Shown here one piece after another: positions 43,868 to 54,239 of a stretch of 64,000 bases of DNA (its first letter is position 1; every line of letters begins with the position of its first letter). The stretch covers positions 310,001 through 374,000 of the forward strand of contig CAVSNF010000019.1 of assembly GCA_963729195.1 (NCBI GenBank), read 5' to 3'. The notes under the pieces are model-generated. The model searched no databases. It saw only the letters and a program-made list of their open reading frames with translations, and was not told where the DNA came from. Source of the stretch: CAVPTL01 sp963729195 (lineage in GTDB: Bacteria; Actinomycetota; Thermoleophilia; Gaiellales; JAICJC01). Made by a program: the position numbers and the translations under genes.

Positions 43868-44675
43868 ATGCGAACAGGCTCCAAGATGCGCGTCCGCTTT
43901 TCGTCCAGTCGAGCGGCCGAGATCGACCGGCTCGAGAACCGGCTCGCCGCGATGGCGGAGGAACTCGCGCTGGAGGGACATGCGCGAGCCCGGTTCATCG
44001 GCCGGGTCAGTCACGAACTGCGCACGCCCGATCACCGTGATCAAGGGCTACGTCTATACGCTGGGCCGGACACAGACCGATTCCGACCTGCTGGCCAAGC
44101 TGGACGTGATCAACGGTGAGTGTGAGCGGCTGGCCTACCTGGTCGAGGATCTGCTCGAGCTGTCGCGATCGCGATCCGGCGAGCTGCGTGTGGGCTCGGA
44201 GGTGTTTCTGCTTCGCGACTGCCTCGACGAGGTGGTCGAACGCCTTCAGACTGTGGCCGACCAGCGTGGCATACAGCTTGAGCTCGTGTGGGACGGTGAG
44301 GGTGGTCTGATCCGCGGTGATCAGAACCGGGTGCGGCAGATCTTCGCGAATCTGCTCACCAACGGGATCAAATATGGCCCGCCCGGCACCGCCGTCACGG
44401 TCACGGGCGTGATCACAGAGACAGAGATCTCGGTGGCCGTCGAGGATCGCGGTCGGGGAATCGCCGAAGGTGATCTCCCGTACGTCTTCGACGAGTTCTT
44501 TCAAGTCCCCGGCCGGTCGGAGCCCGGCATCGGGCTCGGTCTGGCGGTTGCCCTCGATCTGGCGGAGGCCCACGGGGGTACGATCGACGTTCGCAGCACA
44601 CTCGGGCGCGGGACATGTTTCACCGTGCGATTGCCCGCGTGGCAGGAGTCCGAGGCTGAGTGTCCGGCCGAATGA
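43868..44675 (+). CDS. Soluble sensor histidine kinase (frameshifted)
   Basis: About 269 residues with no transmembrane segment: a short N-terminal coiled coil (SSRAAEIDRLENRLAAMAEE), H-box SHELRTPITVIKGY, N-box QIFANLLTNGIKYGPPG, G1 VAVEDRGRGIAEGDLP, F-box VFDEFF and G2 GIGLGLAVAL. One extra C in the CCC run near 44030 breaks the H-box; removing it restores ELRTPITVIKG. With no obvious input domain, it may sense through a partner such as the FHA protein or the next gene product. Confidence 0.9.
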
Positions 44676-45259
44676 TCGCGCCCTACCTGGTCGCATCCGG
44701 CCGAGAACCGGCTCCCACCGAGGCTGAGCATGGCAGTCGTCTGCCGGGAATCGGCGCGCGCTTCGTTGCTGGAGTGCTGGCCGAGGCCACCCGCGAGGGG
44801 TGGGGACAGACCGAGCTTGCCGGGCTGGTCACGGCGGCCGAAGAGCGAAGCGCACTTTGGCTTGTGACCCCGGGGGCCGGTCGTCGGCGCACGCCGGAGA
44901 TCCGGCGGTGGCAGTCGAGCAGGTTTGTTCGCAGCGATCAGGATCTGCGCTCGCTTGTCCTGACCGCTGCGGCGGTGCGCGACCACAACGTCTGTCTGGT
45001 GGGCATCTCAGGTCGCAGCCGCCGGGCTGACGCGATCGCTGCCAAGCTGGCCGCGGTGGGCGCGCGCGTGGGCCGGGTCGAGGCGGGAGTCGCCGATGCG
45101 CTCGACCTCGGCTGGGCGGTCGAGTTGATGATCGCTCCGCGCCTGACCCGCGATGCACTCAGCTCGCTGCGTGACGTGATGGCCTCAGCTCCGCGCTGCG
45201 GATGGTGCGGTGTGCCGGTGCTGGGGAACCGATGCCGGCGATGCTTGGGAGACGCTTGA
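44660..45259 (+). CDS. Unknown tad-operon protein with C-terminal zinc-ribbon-like motif
   Basis: 199 residues, GTG start overlapping the kinase stop; ATG at 44672 is an alternative. The first 90 residues are helical (ARFVAGVLAEATREGWGQ). The middle resembles a Rossmann-like alternation (HNVCLVGISGRSRRADAIAAKLAAVG, ARVGRVEAGVADALDLG). The end carries CGWC and CRRC, spaced for one zinc. No homologue recognised. Its stop overlaps the cpaB ATG, so it is translated with the pilus genes. Confidence 0.6.
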   Translation: MSGRMIAPYLVASGREPAPTEAEHGSRLPGIGARFVAGVLAEATREGWGQTELAGLVTAAEERSALWLVTPGAGRRRTPEIRRWQSSRFVRSDQDLRSLVLTAAAVRDHNVCLVGISGRSRRADAIAAKLAAVGARVGRVEAGVADALDLGWAVELMIAPRLTRDALSSLRDVMASAPRCGWCGVPVLGNRCRRCLGDA

Positions 45260-45852
45260 TGAGCCGGTATCAGCGACGCGGTATCGGGTGGGCGGTTGCC
45301 GCTCTCCTGCTGCTGCTGTTCTGGTGGTCGTGGTCGCCCAGTTCGTCGCATGAATCCCGCCCGGGCCGTGTGCAGGTGCTCGAGGTTGTGCGGCCGCTGG
45401 CAGCAGGCGACCGGATTGCCGCAGCCGACGTGGCGACGCGCCGGGTCGAATATTCCTCCGCGCTGGCCCACAGTCTGGCCGACCCGGCCCAGGCCGTCGG
45501 CCGGATCGCGGCAGTGCCGCTGGTACCGGGATCGCTGTTGATGGACGCTGAGGTGGGTGTGCGCCCCTCGGGCAAGGGGTTGATCGACGTCGCCGTAAAG
45601 GTCGACGCCGACGCCGGGGTTCCGTCCGGAGCGCTCGGGGGTGTCCATGGTGACCTGGTGCTGACTCAGCCAGGGCGACCGCCGCGCACGTCGGTTGTGA
45701 TGTCGGGCGTCACGGTGGTGTCGGCGACGCATACGGCGACCGCGGCTGTGGTCACGCTGCGGTTGCCGGCCCGTCTGGTGATCGCCGCGATCCGAGCCGA
45801 GAGCGCGGGCGACCTGCGGCTTGTGGTCCACGCGATGGACCAGCCGTCGTGA
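45259..45852 (+). CDS. cpaB: Flp pilus assembly protein CpaB/RcpC
   Basis: 197 residues: one N-terminal helix (GIGWAVAALLLLLFWWSW) and an extracytoplasmic SAF domain (VLEVVRPLAAGDRIAAADV, GSLLMDAEVG), then the RcpC-like repeat (VVTLRLPARLVIAAIRAESAGD). In Tad systems this protein is linked to the secretion channel or envelope. Starts in the TGATG overlap and ends 4 nt inside cpaE. Confidence 0.85.
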   Translation: MSRYQRRGIGWAVAALLLLLFWWSWSPSSSHESRPGRVQVLEVVRPLAAGDRIAAADVATRRVEYSSALAHSLADPAQAVGRIAAVPLVPGSLLMDAEVGVRPSGKGLIDVAVKVDADAGVPSGALGGVHGDLVLTQPGRPPRTSVVMSGVTVVSATHTATAAVVTLRLPARLVIAAIRAESAGDLRLVVHAMDQPS

Positions 45853-46932
45853 GCGCGGCGAGTGCCACCCGGTGTCTGGTTGTGGCGAGCGATCGCGAAC
45901 TCGGCGCGCGCCTGACCGACATGCTCAAGCGGGCGCCGAGCATCGAACCTCTGGGAGTGGTGGCGCCGACCCGGGCGCTGGCCTCGCCGCCGTCCTGCGA
46001 GGTGTTGGTCGCCTGTGATGAGCCGGGGCGGACAGCGGTGGAGCTGGCCGCCGAGCTGGTCACCGCCTGCCCGCATGCGGGTGTGATCGCGGTGACGGTC
46101 GATCCTGGAGTCGAGACCTACCAGTCTGCGCTGGCGGCCGGCGTGCGGGCGGTTGTGGCCGCTCCGCCCTCTCCGGCAGTGTTCATCCAAGCTGTCTCGG
46201 ATGCCTCCCGCGGCTGGGTGGCGCCTCGGCCCAGGCAGCTGGGCTCGATCACAGCCGTGATCGGCGGCTCGGGGGGAATCGGCACGTCCGCGGTGGCGCT
46301 GGCCCTCGCGATCCTGGGTGACGCGGCGCTGGTCGACATGAGCCATGGCTGGGATGATCTCAACAGGACCACCGCGACCCCCGCCGGGGCATCCCTGGTC
46401 GACCTCGCCCGGATCGGGCCTGCGCTGGCGGGAGCGCTGCACGCCGCGCTCGTGCCGGCGGGCGGCGGCCAGGCACAGGTGCTGGCGTCGCCTCCGGACC
46501 CCTCGGCGCTGGAGCTGGTCGGCGCCGGTCTCGGTGTCGCGGTTGTCCGGGAGCTGAGGGAGAGCGTTCCGGTCGGGGTGGTGGACCTGGGGCGGCTGAC
46601 CGCGAGCGTCGCCCGCGAGACGATCGTCGGAGCCGACCGGATTCTGGTGGTGGTCACGCCGGATGAGCGCACGACGCTGTCGGCGCGGGCGGTGCTCACC
46701 GCCGCTGCGCGTTGGGGTGCGCCGGTAGAGCATTCGGGAGTGGTCGTGAACCGGTGGAATCGCCGGGCGGAATTGTCACTGCGGGCGATCTCACGCACCG
46801 TCGGCTGCGAGATCGCCGCCGTGGTGCGCGACCGCCCCAACCGCATGACCTCATACACAAATGGACGCGTGGATCTGTCTGTGTGGCCGGAGCGAACCCC
46901 GCTGACGGCGCTTCGCGCGCTCGCCACCGAGC

Positions 46933-48089
<1,157 letters not shown>

Positions 48090-48105
<16 letters not shown>

Positions 48106-48678
48106 GCGCCCGCTCGGCGAGTCGAGTCTGGCTCGCTCGCCGTGACGCGAGCCGGCTGGAGCGGCAGCTTCCACTTGTGGCACAGGTGCTTGCGGCCCAC
48201 TTGCAAGGCGGGCAGATCGTTGCGTCAAGCGATCGCCGAGAGCGCCGCTGATCTGCCCCAGCCGAGCTGCGATCGGATCCGCGCCGCCGCCGCCTCGCTC
48301 GACCTGGGGGCATCCCCGGCGGAGGCACTGGCGATGCTCGGTCACGGCGAGGACGTCCATCTGCTGACCTGTGCGACCGAGCTGCATACGCGCTTCGGCG
48401 GCGATCTGGCCGCGCTCTTCGACGGCATCGCCGAAGCGCTGCATGAGCGCGCCGCCCTGCGCCGTTCGGCGGCGGTTGCCACAGCCCAGGCACGGGCCAC
48501 CGGTCGGCTGGTGTCGGCGATGCCGGTGGTGGCGATGGCGTCCCTGTGGCTGCTCGACCGCCCGGCGCTGACCGCTCTGCTGGCCTCGCCGCTGGGCTGG
48601 GCGGCGCTGGCGTTCTCGGCCATGCTGGTATTCGTGGGCCATCTGCTGATCGGCCGAATCGCTGCGGTCGATCCGTGA
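48090..48678 (+). CDS. tadB: Tad pilus inner-membrane platform protein TadB (frameshifted)
   Basis: About 195 residues from the ATG at 48090. T2SF domain: LERQLPLVAQVLAAHLQGG, then, after a one-base shift near 48215, SLRQAIAESAADLPQPS, and CATELHTRFGGDLAALFDGIAEALHERAALRR, with two C-terminal helices. It is shorter than many TadB proteins, as the N-terminal helices are missing. Its stop overlaps the tadC start. Confidence 0.82.
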
Positions 48679-49545
48679 CCGGGTCGGTCATGCTGCTGGC
48701 GGCGGTGTGGTGCGCCTCGATGGCGTGCCGCTCGCTGCGATGCGGTCGGCGCGGTGGCCTCGACCCGAGCCGATCGGTCGCCACGGCCGAGCAGCGGTCG
48801 CTTGATGGTGTCGATCGGAAGACGATTTCCGGCGGCGCTGCGCGGCTGGTCGCCGCCATGGTCGGCTGCGGCCGACTCGATCGCGCGCGGTGCCGTGGCA
48901 ACCGGGTTGGCGGAGTCGGAGATCGGCCCGTTCCGGCTTGGTGCGGCCACACTGTTTGCGTCGGTGGGTGTGCTGGGGGCGGTCTCGATCGGGGGAGTGG
49001 TCGGATTCGTTGCCGGGATCGCGCTGGCGGTGTTCGGTGTGGCCTACCCCGACCTGTGGCTGCGCACGGCCGCCGTGCGGCGGACGGAGCGGATCGAGCG
49101 CCGGGCGCCGCTGGTACTCGACTTGGTGGCCGCCGGTGTCGCGGCCGGCATCGATCTGGACGCCGCCATCCGGGGCGCAGCGCAGTCGTGCACGGGGCCG
49201 TTGCGCGAGGAGCTCGAGCTGGTGCAGGCCAACGTCGATCTCGGCCGAACTCGGCGGGACGAGCTGCGAGACGCCGCGGCGCGCAGCGGATCTCGTTCAC
49301 TCGCGGGTCTGGCGATGGCCGTCTCGCTGTCAGATCGGCTGGGAGTGCCGCTGGCCGAGACGCTCCAGGCCGAGGCCGGGCGAACCCGGGCCGACCGCGC
49401 CCGCGCGGTGCAGGAGCGCGCTGCGGCCGCCGGGCCGAAAGTGCTGGTTGTGGTGGTGTTCGTGCTCGTCCCGGCTGCGCTGATGCCGCTGATCGCCGCG
49501 GTGGCGCTGTCGGTGGCCGGTGCATTCGGGGGAGCAGGATGGTGA
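48675..49545 (+). CDS. tadC: Tad pilus platform protein TadC (frameshifted)
   Basis: About 290 residues. GTG start in the tadB stop; N-terminal helix GSVMLLAAVWCASMAC. A one-base shift near 48790 leads into the continuous frame with two helices (ATLFASVGVLGAVSIGGVVG, FVAGIALAVFGVAYP), the T2SF domain (RRAPLVLDLVAAGVAAGIDL, SLAGLAMAVSLSDRLGVPLAE) and a final helix pair (VLVVVVFVLVPAALMPLIAAV). Confidence 0.85.
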
Positions 49546-49602
49546 CAATTTCGCGACCAGTGGGCACTCATCTGTGGCAGACCGGCGCGTATCGTGCCTG
49601 CC

Positions 49603-49833
49603 GTGACTCGCGGGCAAGCCAGTGTTGAGTATGTGCTGCTCTGCGCAGCGCTGATCCTGTTCGCGTGCCTGCTGGTGCGCTTCCAGTCACCGGTCACCGC
49701 GATCGCCGGCTCGGTGATGGGCGCTGTTGCCCCTCACGCGGCCCGACCGCATCCCCACCGGGGCCACACCGGCCACCATCGGCCACCCACCCACCGCGTG
49801 TGCTGGTGCCGTGACGACGGCGCCGGTCGGTAG
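49603..49833 (+). CDS. Second prepilin-like protein
   Basis: About 76 residues from GTG 49603; GTG 49594 would add three residues. The N-terminus TRGQASVEYVLLCAALILFACLL is a class III prepilin motif: RGQ before the cut, Glu at position +5, then a hydrophobic helix. The rest is His/Pro/Arg-rich and reads poorly as protein (PHPHRGHTGHHRPPTHR); a frame error in the tail is possible. It closes the tad operon and may be a minor pilin or TadE-like pseudopilin. Confidence 0.6.
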   Translation: MTRGQASVEYVLLCAALILFACLLVRFQSPVTAIAGSVMGAVAPHAARPHPHRGHTGHHRPPTHRVCWCRDDGAGR

Positions 49834-49869
49834 ATTAGACTTGCGCTGCCAACGACCGGTGGAGAGTCA

Positions 49870-49962
49870 ATGACCAAGGTATCGACGTCGCGATGGTGGG
49901 CACTTGTGACCTTTGTGGTGCTGCTCGCACTGCTCGCGCTCGCTGTCTACGTCAATAAGTAG
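49870..49962 (+). CDS. Single-helix small membrane peptide (30 aa)
   Basis: ATG at 49870 preceded by GGAGAG 6 nt upstream. It has a short polar N-terminus (MTKVSTSRWW), one hydrophobic helix (ALVTFVVLLALLALAVYV) and NK before the TAG, whose last G is the first base of the aldehyde dehydrogenase GTG. The coupling and the ribosome site argue that it is translated. Unknown role. Confidence 0.55.
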   Translation: MTKVSTSRWWALVTFVVLLALLALAVYVNK

Positions 49963-51359
49963 TGGCATCGACTCCTGCTGAGATCGTCAGCGTCAATCCC
50001 GCCAGGCCTGACGACGTCGTCGTCAGGGTGGCGCCGTCGGGCGGGATCGATGTCGACCGAGCGGTAACCGTCGCCCGCGGCGTTGCCCGCGAGTGGGCAA
50101 CCAGCCCGGCTCAAGCGCGTGCCGACGCGCTGATCCGTGTCGCCGCCGCGGTGGAGGCGGAGGCAGCTGGGTTGGCCGACCTGATCTGTCGCGAGGTCGG
50201 CAAGCCGATCGTGGAGGCCCGCGGCGAGGTGGCCCGCACCGCTGCGATCCTTCGCTACCACGCCGCCGCCGCGCTCGACCCCGACGGCGAGACCTATCCG
50301 TCCTCGGACGGCCGCAGCCTGGTGATGGCGCGGCGCCGTCCGCGGGGGGTGGTGGGGCTGATCACGCCGTGGAACTTTCCGCTGGCGATTCCGGCCTGGA
50401 AGCTCGCACCCGCGCTTGCCTACGGGAACGTGTGCGTGTGGAAGCCGTCGGAGCTCGCCCCGGCGGCTGCGATCGAGCTGCATCGGCTGATGGCAGCCGA
50501 GTTGCCCGCCGGGGTGGTGCAGCTGCTGCAAGGCTACGGCGATGCCGGAGCCGCTCTGGTTGCCCATCCCGGGGTGGCGGCCGTGTCGTTCACCGGTTCG
50601 GAGGCGACCGGCTCGCTGGTGGCTGCGGCACTGGTGGCACGCGGTGCTCCGGCCCAATGCGAGATGGGCGGCCAGAACGCTGCCCTGGTGCTGGCTGACG
50701 CCGATGTGGCCAGTGCCGCTGCGGTGATCGCGGCGGCGTCGATGGGCTATGCCGGGCAGAAGTGCACGGCCACCAGCAGGATCGTGTGCGAAGCCGCGGT
50801 GGCATCCGACCTGCGCGAGGCGATCGTCGCTGCGGTCGAGCGGATGCACGTTCCCGACCCGTCCCAGGCCGACTGCCAGGTGGGGCCGGTGATCACGGGA
50901 TCCGCTCGACAAAAGGCGGTCGATGCGGTGGAGCGGGCGCGGTCGGCGGGCGCGCCGGGTGCTGACGGGGGAGAAGCACTCGGCGGCGACGGCAACTACG
51001 TCGCGCCGACGATCGTCGAGCTGGACGACGCCGGCGCGGAGCTGGCTCAGGACGAGGTGTTCGCGCCGGTGTGTGCGCTGCTCGTGGCTGACTCCGTCGA
51101 CGCTGCGGTGGCGATCAGCAACGGCGTCCGGCACGGGCTCGCCACCTCGGTCTTCACCCGCGATCTGGATCGCGCGCTCGAGGTTTCTGACCGCATCGAC
51201 ACCGGCTTGGTGCGCGTCAACCTGCCGACCTCCGGAGTCGATCTGCACGCGCCGTTCGGGGGAGAGAAGGCATCCGGGCTGGGGGCACGTGAGCAAGGCA
51301 AAGCCGCACGCGAGTTCTACACCTCGTGGCGCACGATCTCGATCGCGCCGTCCGCCTAG
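49962..51359 (+). CDS. Aldehyde dehydrogenase family protein
   Basis: 465 residues, intact NAD(P)-dependent dehydrogenase. Cofactor-binding ITPWNFPLAIPAWKLAPAL, WKPSELAPAAAIEL and FTGSEATGSLV; the catalytic Glu is in CEMGGQN, the catalytic Cys is in GYAGQKCTATSR, and the C-terminal PTSGVDLHAPFGGEKASGLGAREQG is typical of ketoglutarate-semialdehyde / succinate-semialdehyde-like enzymes. The substrate is uncertain. GTG start shares one base with the preceding stop. Confidence 0.9.
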   Translation: MASTPAEIVSVNPARPDDVVVRVAPSGGIDVDRAVTVARGVAREWATSPAQARADALIRVAAAVEAEAAGLADLICREVGKPIVEARGEVARTAAILRYHAAAALDPDGETYPSSDGRSLVMARRRPRGVVGLITPWNFPLAIPAWKLAPALAYGNVCVWKPSELAPAAAIELHRLMAAELPAGVVQLLQGYGDAGAALVAHPGVAAVSFTGSEATGSLVAAALVARGAPAQCEMGGQNAALVLADADVASAAAVIAAASMGYAGQKCTATSRIVCEAAVASDLREAIVAAVERMHVPDPSQADCQVGPVITGSARQKAVDAVERARSAGAPGADGGEALGGDGNYVAPTIVELDDAGAELAQDEVFAPVCALLVADSVDAAVAISNGVRHGLATSVFTRDLDRALEVSDRIDTGLVRVNLPTSGVDLHAPFGGEKASGLGAREQGKAAREFYTSWRTISIAPSA

Positions 51360-51420
51360 TGGAGCACGAGCGGCTTCTCGGAGGCCGCGCTGCGTGATAG
51401 GCTAGTCACGAGGTCTATAA

Positions 51421-52125
51421 GTGTCTCATCCAGCAGAACATCCGGGCTTGGCCGCTGATGTGGCGGTGTTCACCTTCGTCGACAACGAGATGCAGGTGCT
51501 GCTCGTGCGCCGGCGATACGAGCCCTACCAGAGCTACTGGGCGCTGCCCGGTGGGCTGCTGCGGCCGGGGGAGACGCTGGAACAGGCGGCCGTGCGCGAG
51601 CTTGCCGATGAAACCGGCGTCACCGACGTCTACATCGAGCAGCTGGCGACCTTCTCGGACGTCGATCGAGATCCGCGCGGCCGGGTGGTCTCGTGCTGCT
51701 ACCTCGCGCTGGTCGATGCGGCCCGAGTGAGTCTGGCGCCGGGCTCCGAGTCGCGCGAGGCCGTGTGGCGGCCGCTCGACTCCCTGCTCGACAAGATCGA
51801 CGCCGGCGAGAAGGTGCTCGCGTTCGATCACGACCTGATCCTGGCAACCGCACGGCGCAGGCTGGCGACCAAGCTGGAGTACCAGAACGTGGGCTGGAGC
51901 CTGCTGCCCGAGCGGTTCACCATGAGCGAGCTGCGGCGGGTGTATGAGACCGGGATCGGGCGTGCGTTTGAGCCGAACAACTTCCGGCGGATCGCGTTGG
52001 GCTGGGGCGTGCTGGCCGAGAGCGGCGAGCGGGCCACCGGCGGTCGCCCCGCGACGCTGTACCGGTACGCCGATCGCAACCCCGTGATCCTGGCGCAGAG
52101 CGCCCGCTATCGGAGGGCGACGTGA
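51421..52125 (+). CDS. nrtR: NrtR-type Nudix transcriptional regulator of NAD metabolism
   Basis: 234 residues: an ADP-ribose-binding Nudix domain (residues 1-145) fused to a C-terminal winged helix (ERFTMSELRRVYETGIGRAF, FRRIALGWGVLAE, GGRPATLYRYA). The Nudix box is degenerate (RELADETG with Asp for the first catalytic Glu), as expected for regulators that bind but do not hydrolyse. Its start overlaps no gene, and its stop overlaps pncB, so it is an autogenously placed regulator of the nrtR-pncB-nadE operon. Confidence 0.85.
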   Translation: MSHPAEHPGLAADVAVFTFVDNEMQVLLVRRRYEPYQSYWALPGGLLRPGETLEQAAVRELADETGVTDVYIEQLATFSDVDRDPRGRVVSCCYLALVDAARVSLAPGSESREAVWRPLDSLLDKIDAGEKVLAFDHDLILATARRRLATKLEYQNVGWSLLPERFTMSELRRVYETGIGRAFEPNNFRRIALGWGVLAESGERATGGRPATLYRYADRNPVILAQSARYRRAT

Positions 52126-53434
52126 CCCAAGGGCTGCCGCTGCCGCTGCTGACCGACGAGTACGAGCTGGCCATGGCCGACTCGTACCTCGCCCAGGGCA
52201 TGGCCGAGATGACCGGCGCATTTGAGCTGAGCGTCCGTCGGCTACCTCCGCAGCGGGGCTATCTGATCGCTGCCGGCCTCGAACGTGCGGTGGACTACCT
52301 CACCCGCCTGCGCTTTGACGAGGATGCGCTGGCGCATCTGCGCCGCAATCGGATCGTCTCCGACGCGCTGATCGACCACCTTCGCGACCTCCGCTTCCGC
52401 GGTTCCCTGGACGCGGTCGCCGAAGGCGTTGCGGTGTTTGCCGGGGAGCCACTGCTGCGGGTCGAAGGCGACCTGATCACCTGCCAGATCGCGGAGACGT
52501 ATCTGCTCAACCAGGTGACGTACTCGACCATGGTCGCAACCAAGGCGGCCCGGATCGTCGACGCAGCGGCCGGCAGGCCGGTGGTGGACTTCGGCCTTCG
52601 CCGAGCACACGGGGCCGACGCCGGTCTGCTGGCGGCGCGCAGCGCCTACATCGGCGGTGTTACGGCGACGGCGACCGTGGAGGCCGGCCGGCTGTGGGGG
52701 ATCCCCACCACCGGCACGATGGCGCACAGCTATGTGCTCGCGTTCACCTCGGAGCTGGATGCGTTCTGCGCGTTCCTGCGCGACCATCCCGACCGCTCGA
52801 CGCTCGTGATCGACACGCATGACGCCCTCTCGGGGGCGCGCAATGCCGTTGCTGCCGCCGGTCTCACCGGCGTCACGCCCCAGGCCGTGCGGATCGATTC
52901 GGGTGACCTCGAGGAGTTGTCGCTGGGAGTGAGGCTGGTGCTCGACGCGTGCCGGGCTGGTTGGTACCAGGATCGTCTGCTCGGGAGATCTGGACGAGTA
53001 CCGGATCGCCGACCTGATTGCCGCCGGGGCGCCGATCGATGGGTTCGGCGTGGGTACGAGCCTGGTGACCAGCTCTGATGCGCCCACCCTGGGCGGGGTG
53101 TACAAGCTGGTCGAGCTGGAAGGGCGGCCGGTGATGAAGACCTCCCGCGGCAAGCTCACGCTGCCCGGGCGCCACCAGGTGTTCCGCGACGATCTGCGCG
53201 ACGTGATCGGGCTGGTGGGTGAAGCGCTTCCGGGCGAGCGGTTGCTCCAGCCGGTGATGCGCGATGGGCAGGTGGTCGCCGCGGTCGTCGCTGGAGGAGA
53301 TCCGGGCTCGCGCCCGCACCCAAGTGGACAACCTGCCGCTGGCGACGCGCGCGCTGCGTGACCCCGTTACCATCGAGCCGTCGCTGTCGCCCCGCCTGGA
53401 AGCTCTCGAGGAGGCAATTGCCGAGCCCGCCTGA
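52122..53434 (+). CDS. pncB: Nicotinate phosphoribosyltransferase (frameshifted)
   Basis: About 437 residues; makes nicotinate mononucleotide from nicotinate and PRPP. N-terminus LLTDEYELAMADSYLAQGM, catalytic-site region VDFGLRRAHGADAGLLAARSA, IPTTGTMAHSYVLAF with the phosphorylated-His type residue, LVIDTHDALSGARNAV, and IDSGDLEELS. One-base shifts near 52970 (to DLDEYRIADLIAAGAP and DGFGVGTSLVTSSDAP) and near 53290 (to SLEEIRAR and a helical tail ending EAIAEPA). The start overlaps nrtR (GTGA). Confidence 0.92.
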
Positions 53435-53438
53435 CACC

Positions 53439-54232
53439 ATGATGCGGTCTGATGCAGAACTGACCACGCTGCTCGAGGCCAAGGCCGAGCGGCTCGCCCA
53501 CGTCGTGTCCAACGCTGGGCGGGAGTCGGATCGTGCTGGGACTCTCGGGCGGAATCGACTCGGCGGTCGTCGCTCGGAATCGCAGCTCGAGCCCTCGGGC
53601 CCGACGCCGTGACCGCGGTGCAGGTTGCCGTCCCGACACACCGAGCAGGTGCATCTCGACGATGCCGAGCTGACCGCCGAGGCCGTCGGGCTGCCCGAGG
53701 AAAATCTGCTGACGATCTCGATCGAGCCGCTGCTGGCCGGGCTTGCGCGGGTGCGGCCGGAGGTGGCCGGCAGCTGACCTTCGCTTTGGCAACGCCAGCG
53801 CGCGATCCCGCATGATCGTGATCTTCGACGTGGCCCAGGACTGTCCACGGCCTGGTGCTCGGCACCGAGAATCGCACCGAGAATCTGCTGGGGTACTTCA
53901 CCCGGTTCGGCGACGCCGCCTCCGACATCGAGCCGATCTCCGACCTGTACAAGACCGAGGTGCGATCAGCGGCGCGGCTGCTGGGTCTGCCTGAGGCGGT
54001 GATCACCAAGCATCCGACCGCCGGGCTGTGGGGCGGCCAGACGGACGAGGACGAGCTTGGGTTCACCTACCACGACGCCGACCTGAGCGCTGATCGCCGT
54101 CGTCGATCGCGGGTTGAGTGACGAGGCCGCCGCCGAGCTGACCGGTGTGGATATCGACGTGGTCAGTCGCGTTCGCGAGCGCGCCGAAGCGTCGCCTGGA
54201 AGCTCGTCGTCCCGCACGTTCTGACTGTGTGA
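53439..54232 (+). pseudogene. nadE: NAD synthetase with six or seven frame changes
   Basis: The homology runs in order through all frames: LLEAKAERLAHVVSNA; the ATP-pyrophosphatase loop VLGLSGGIDSAVVAR; RALGPDAVTAVQV; EENLLTISIEPLLAG; LRFGNASARSRMIVIFDVAQ; LVLGTENRTENLLGYFTRFGDAASDIEPISDLYKTEV in parts; KHPTAGLWGGQTDEDELGF; and WKLVVPHVL. Breaks lie near 53515, 53580, 53630, 53765, 53840, 54086 and 54195, each a net +1. That density is several times that of neighbouring genes. It is either a badly resolved stretch or a genuinely decayed gene. It ends 8 nt before the convergent sigma factor gene. Confidence 0.75.
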
Positions 54233-54239
54233 GCCGCCC

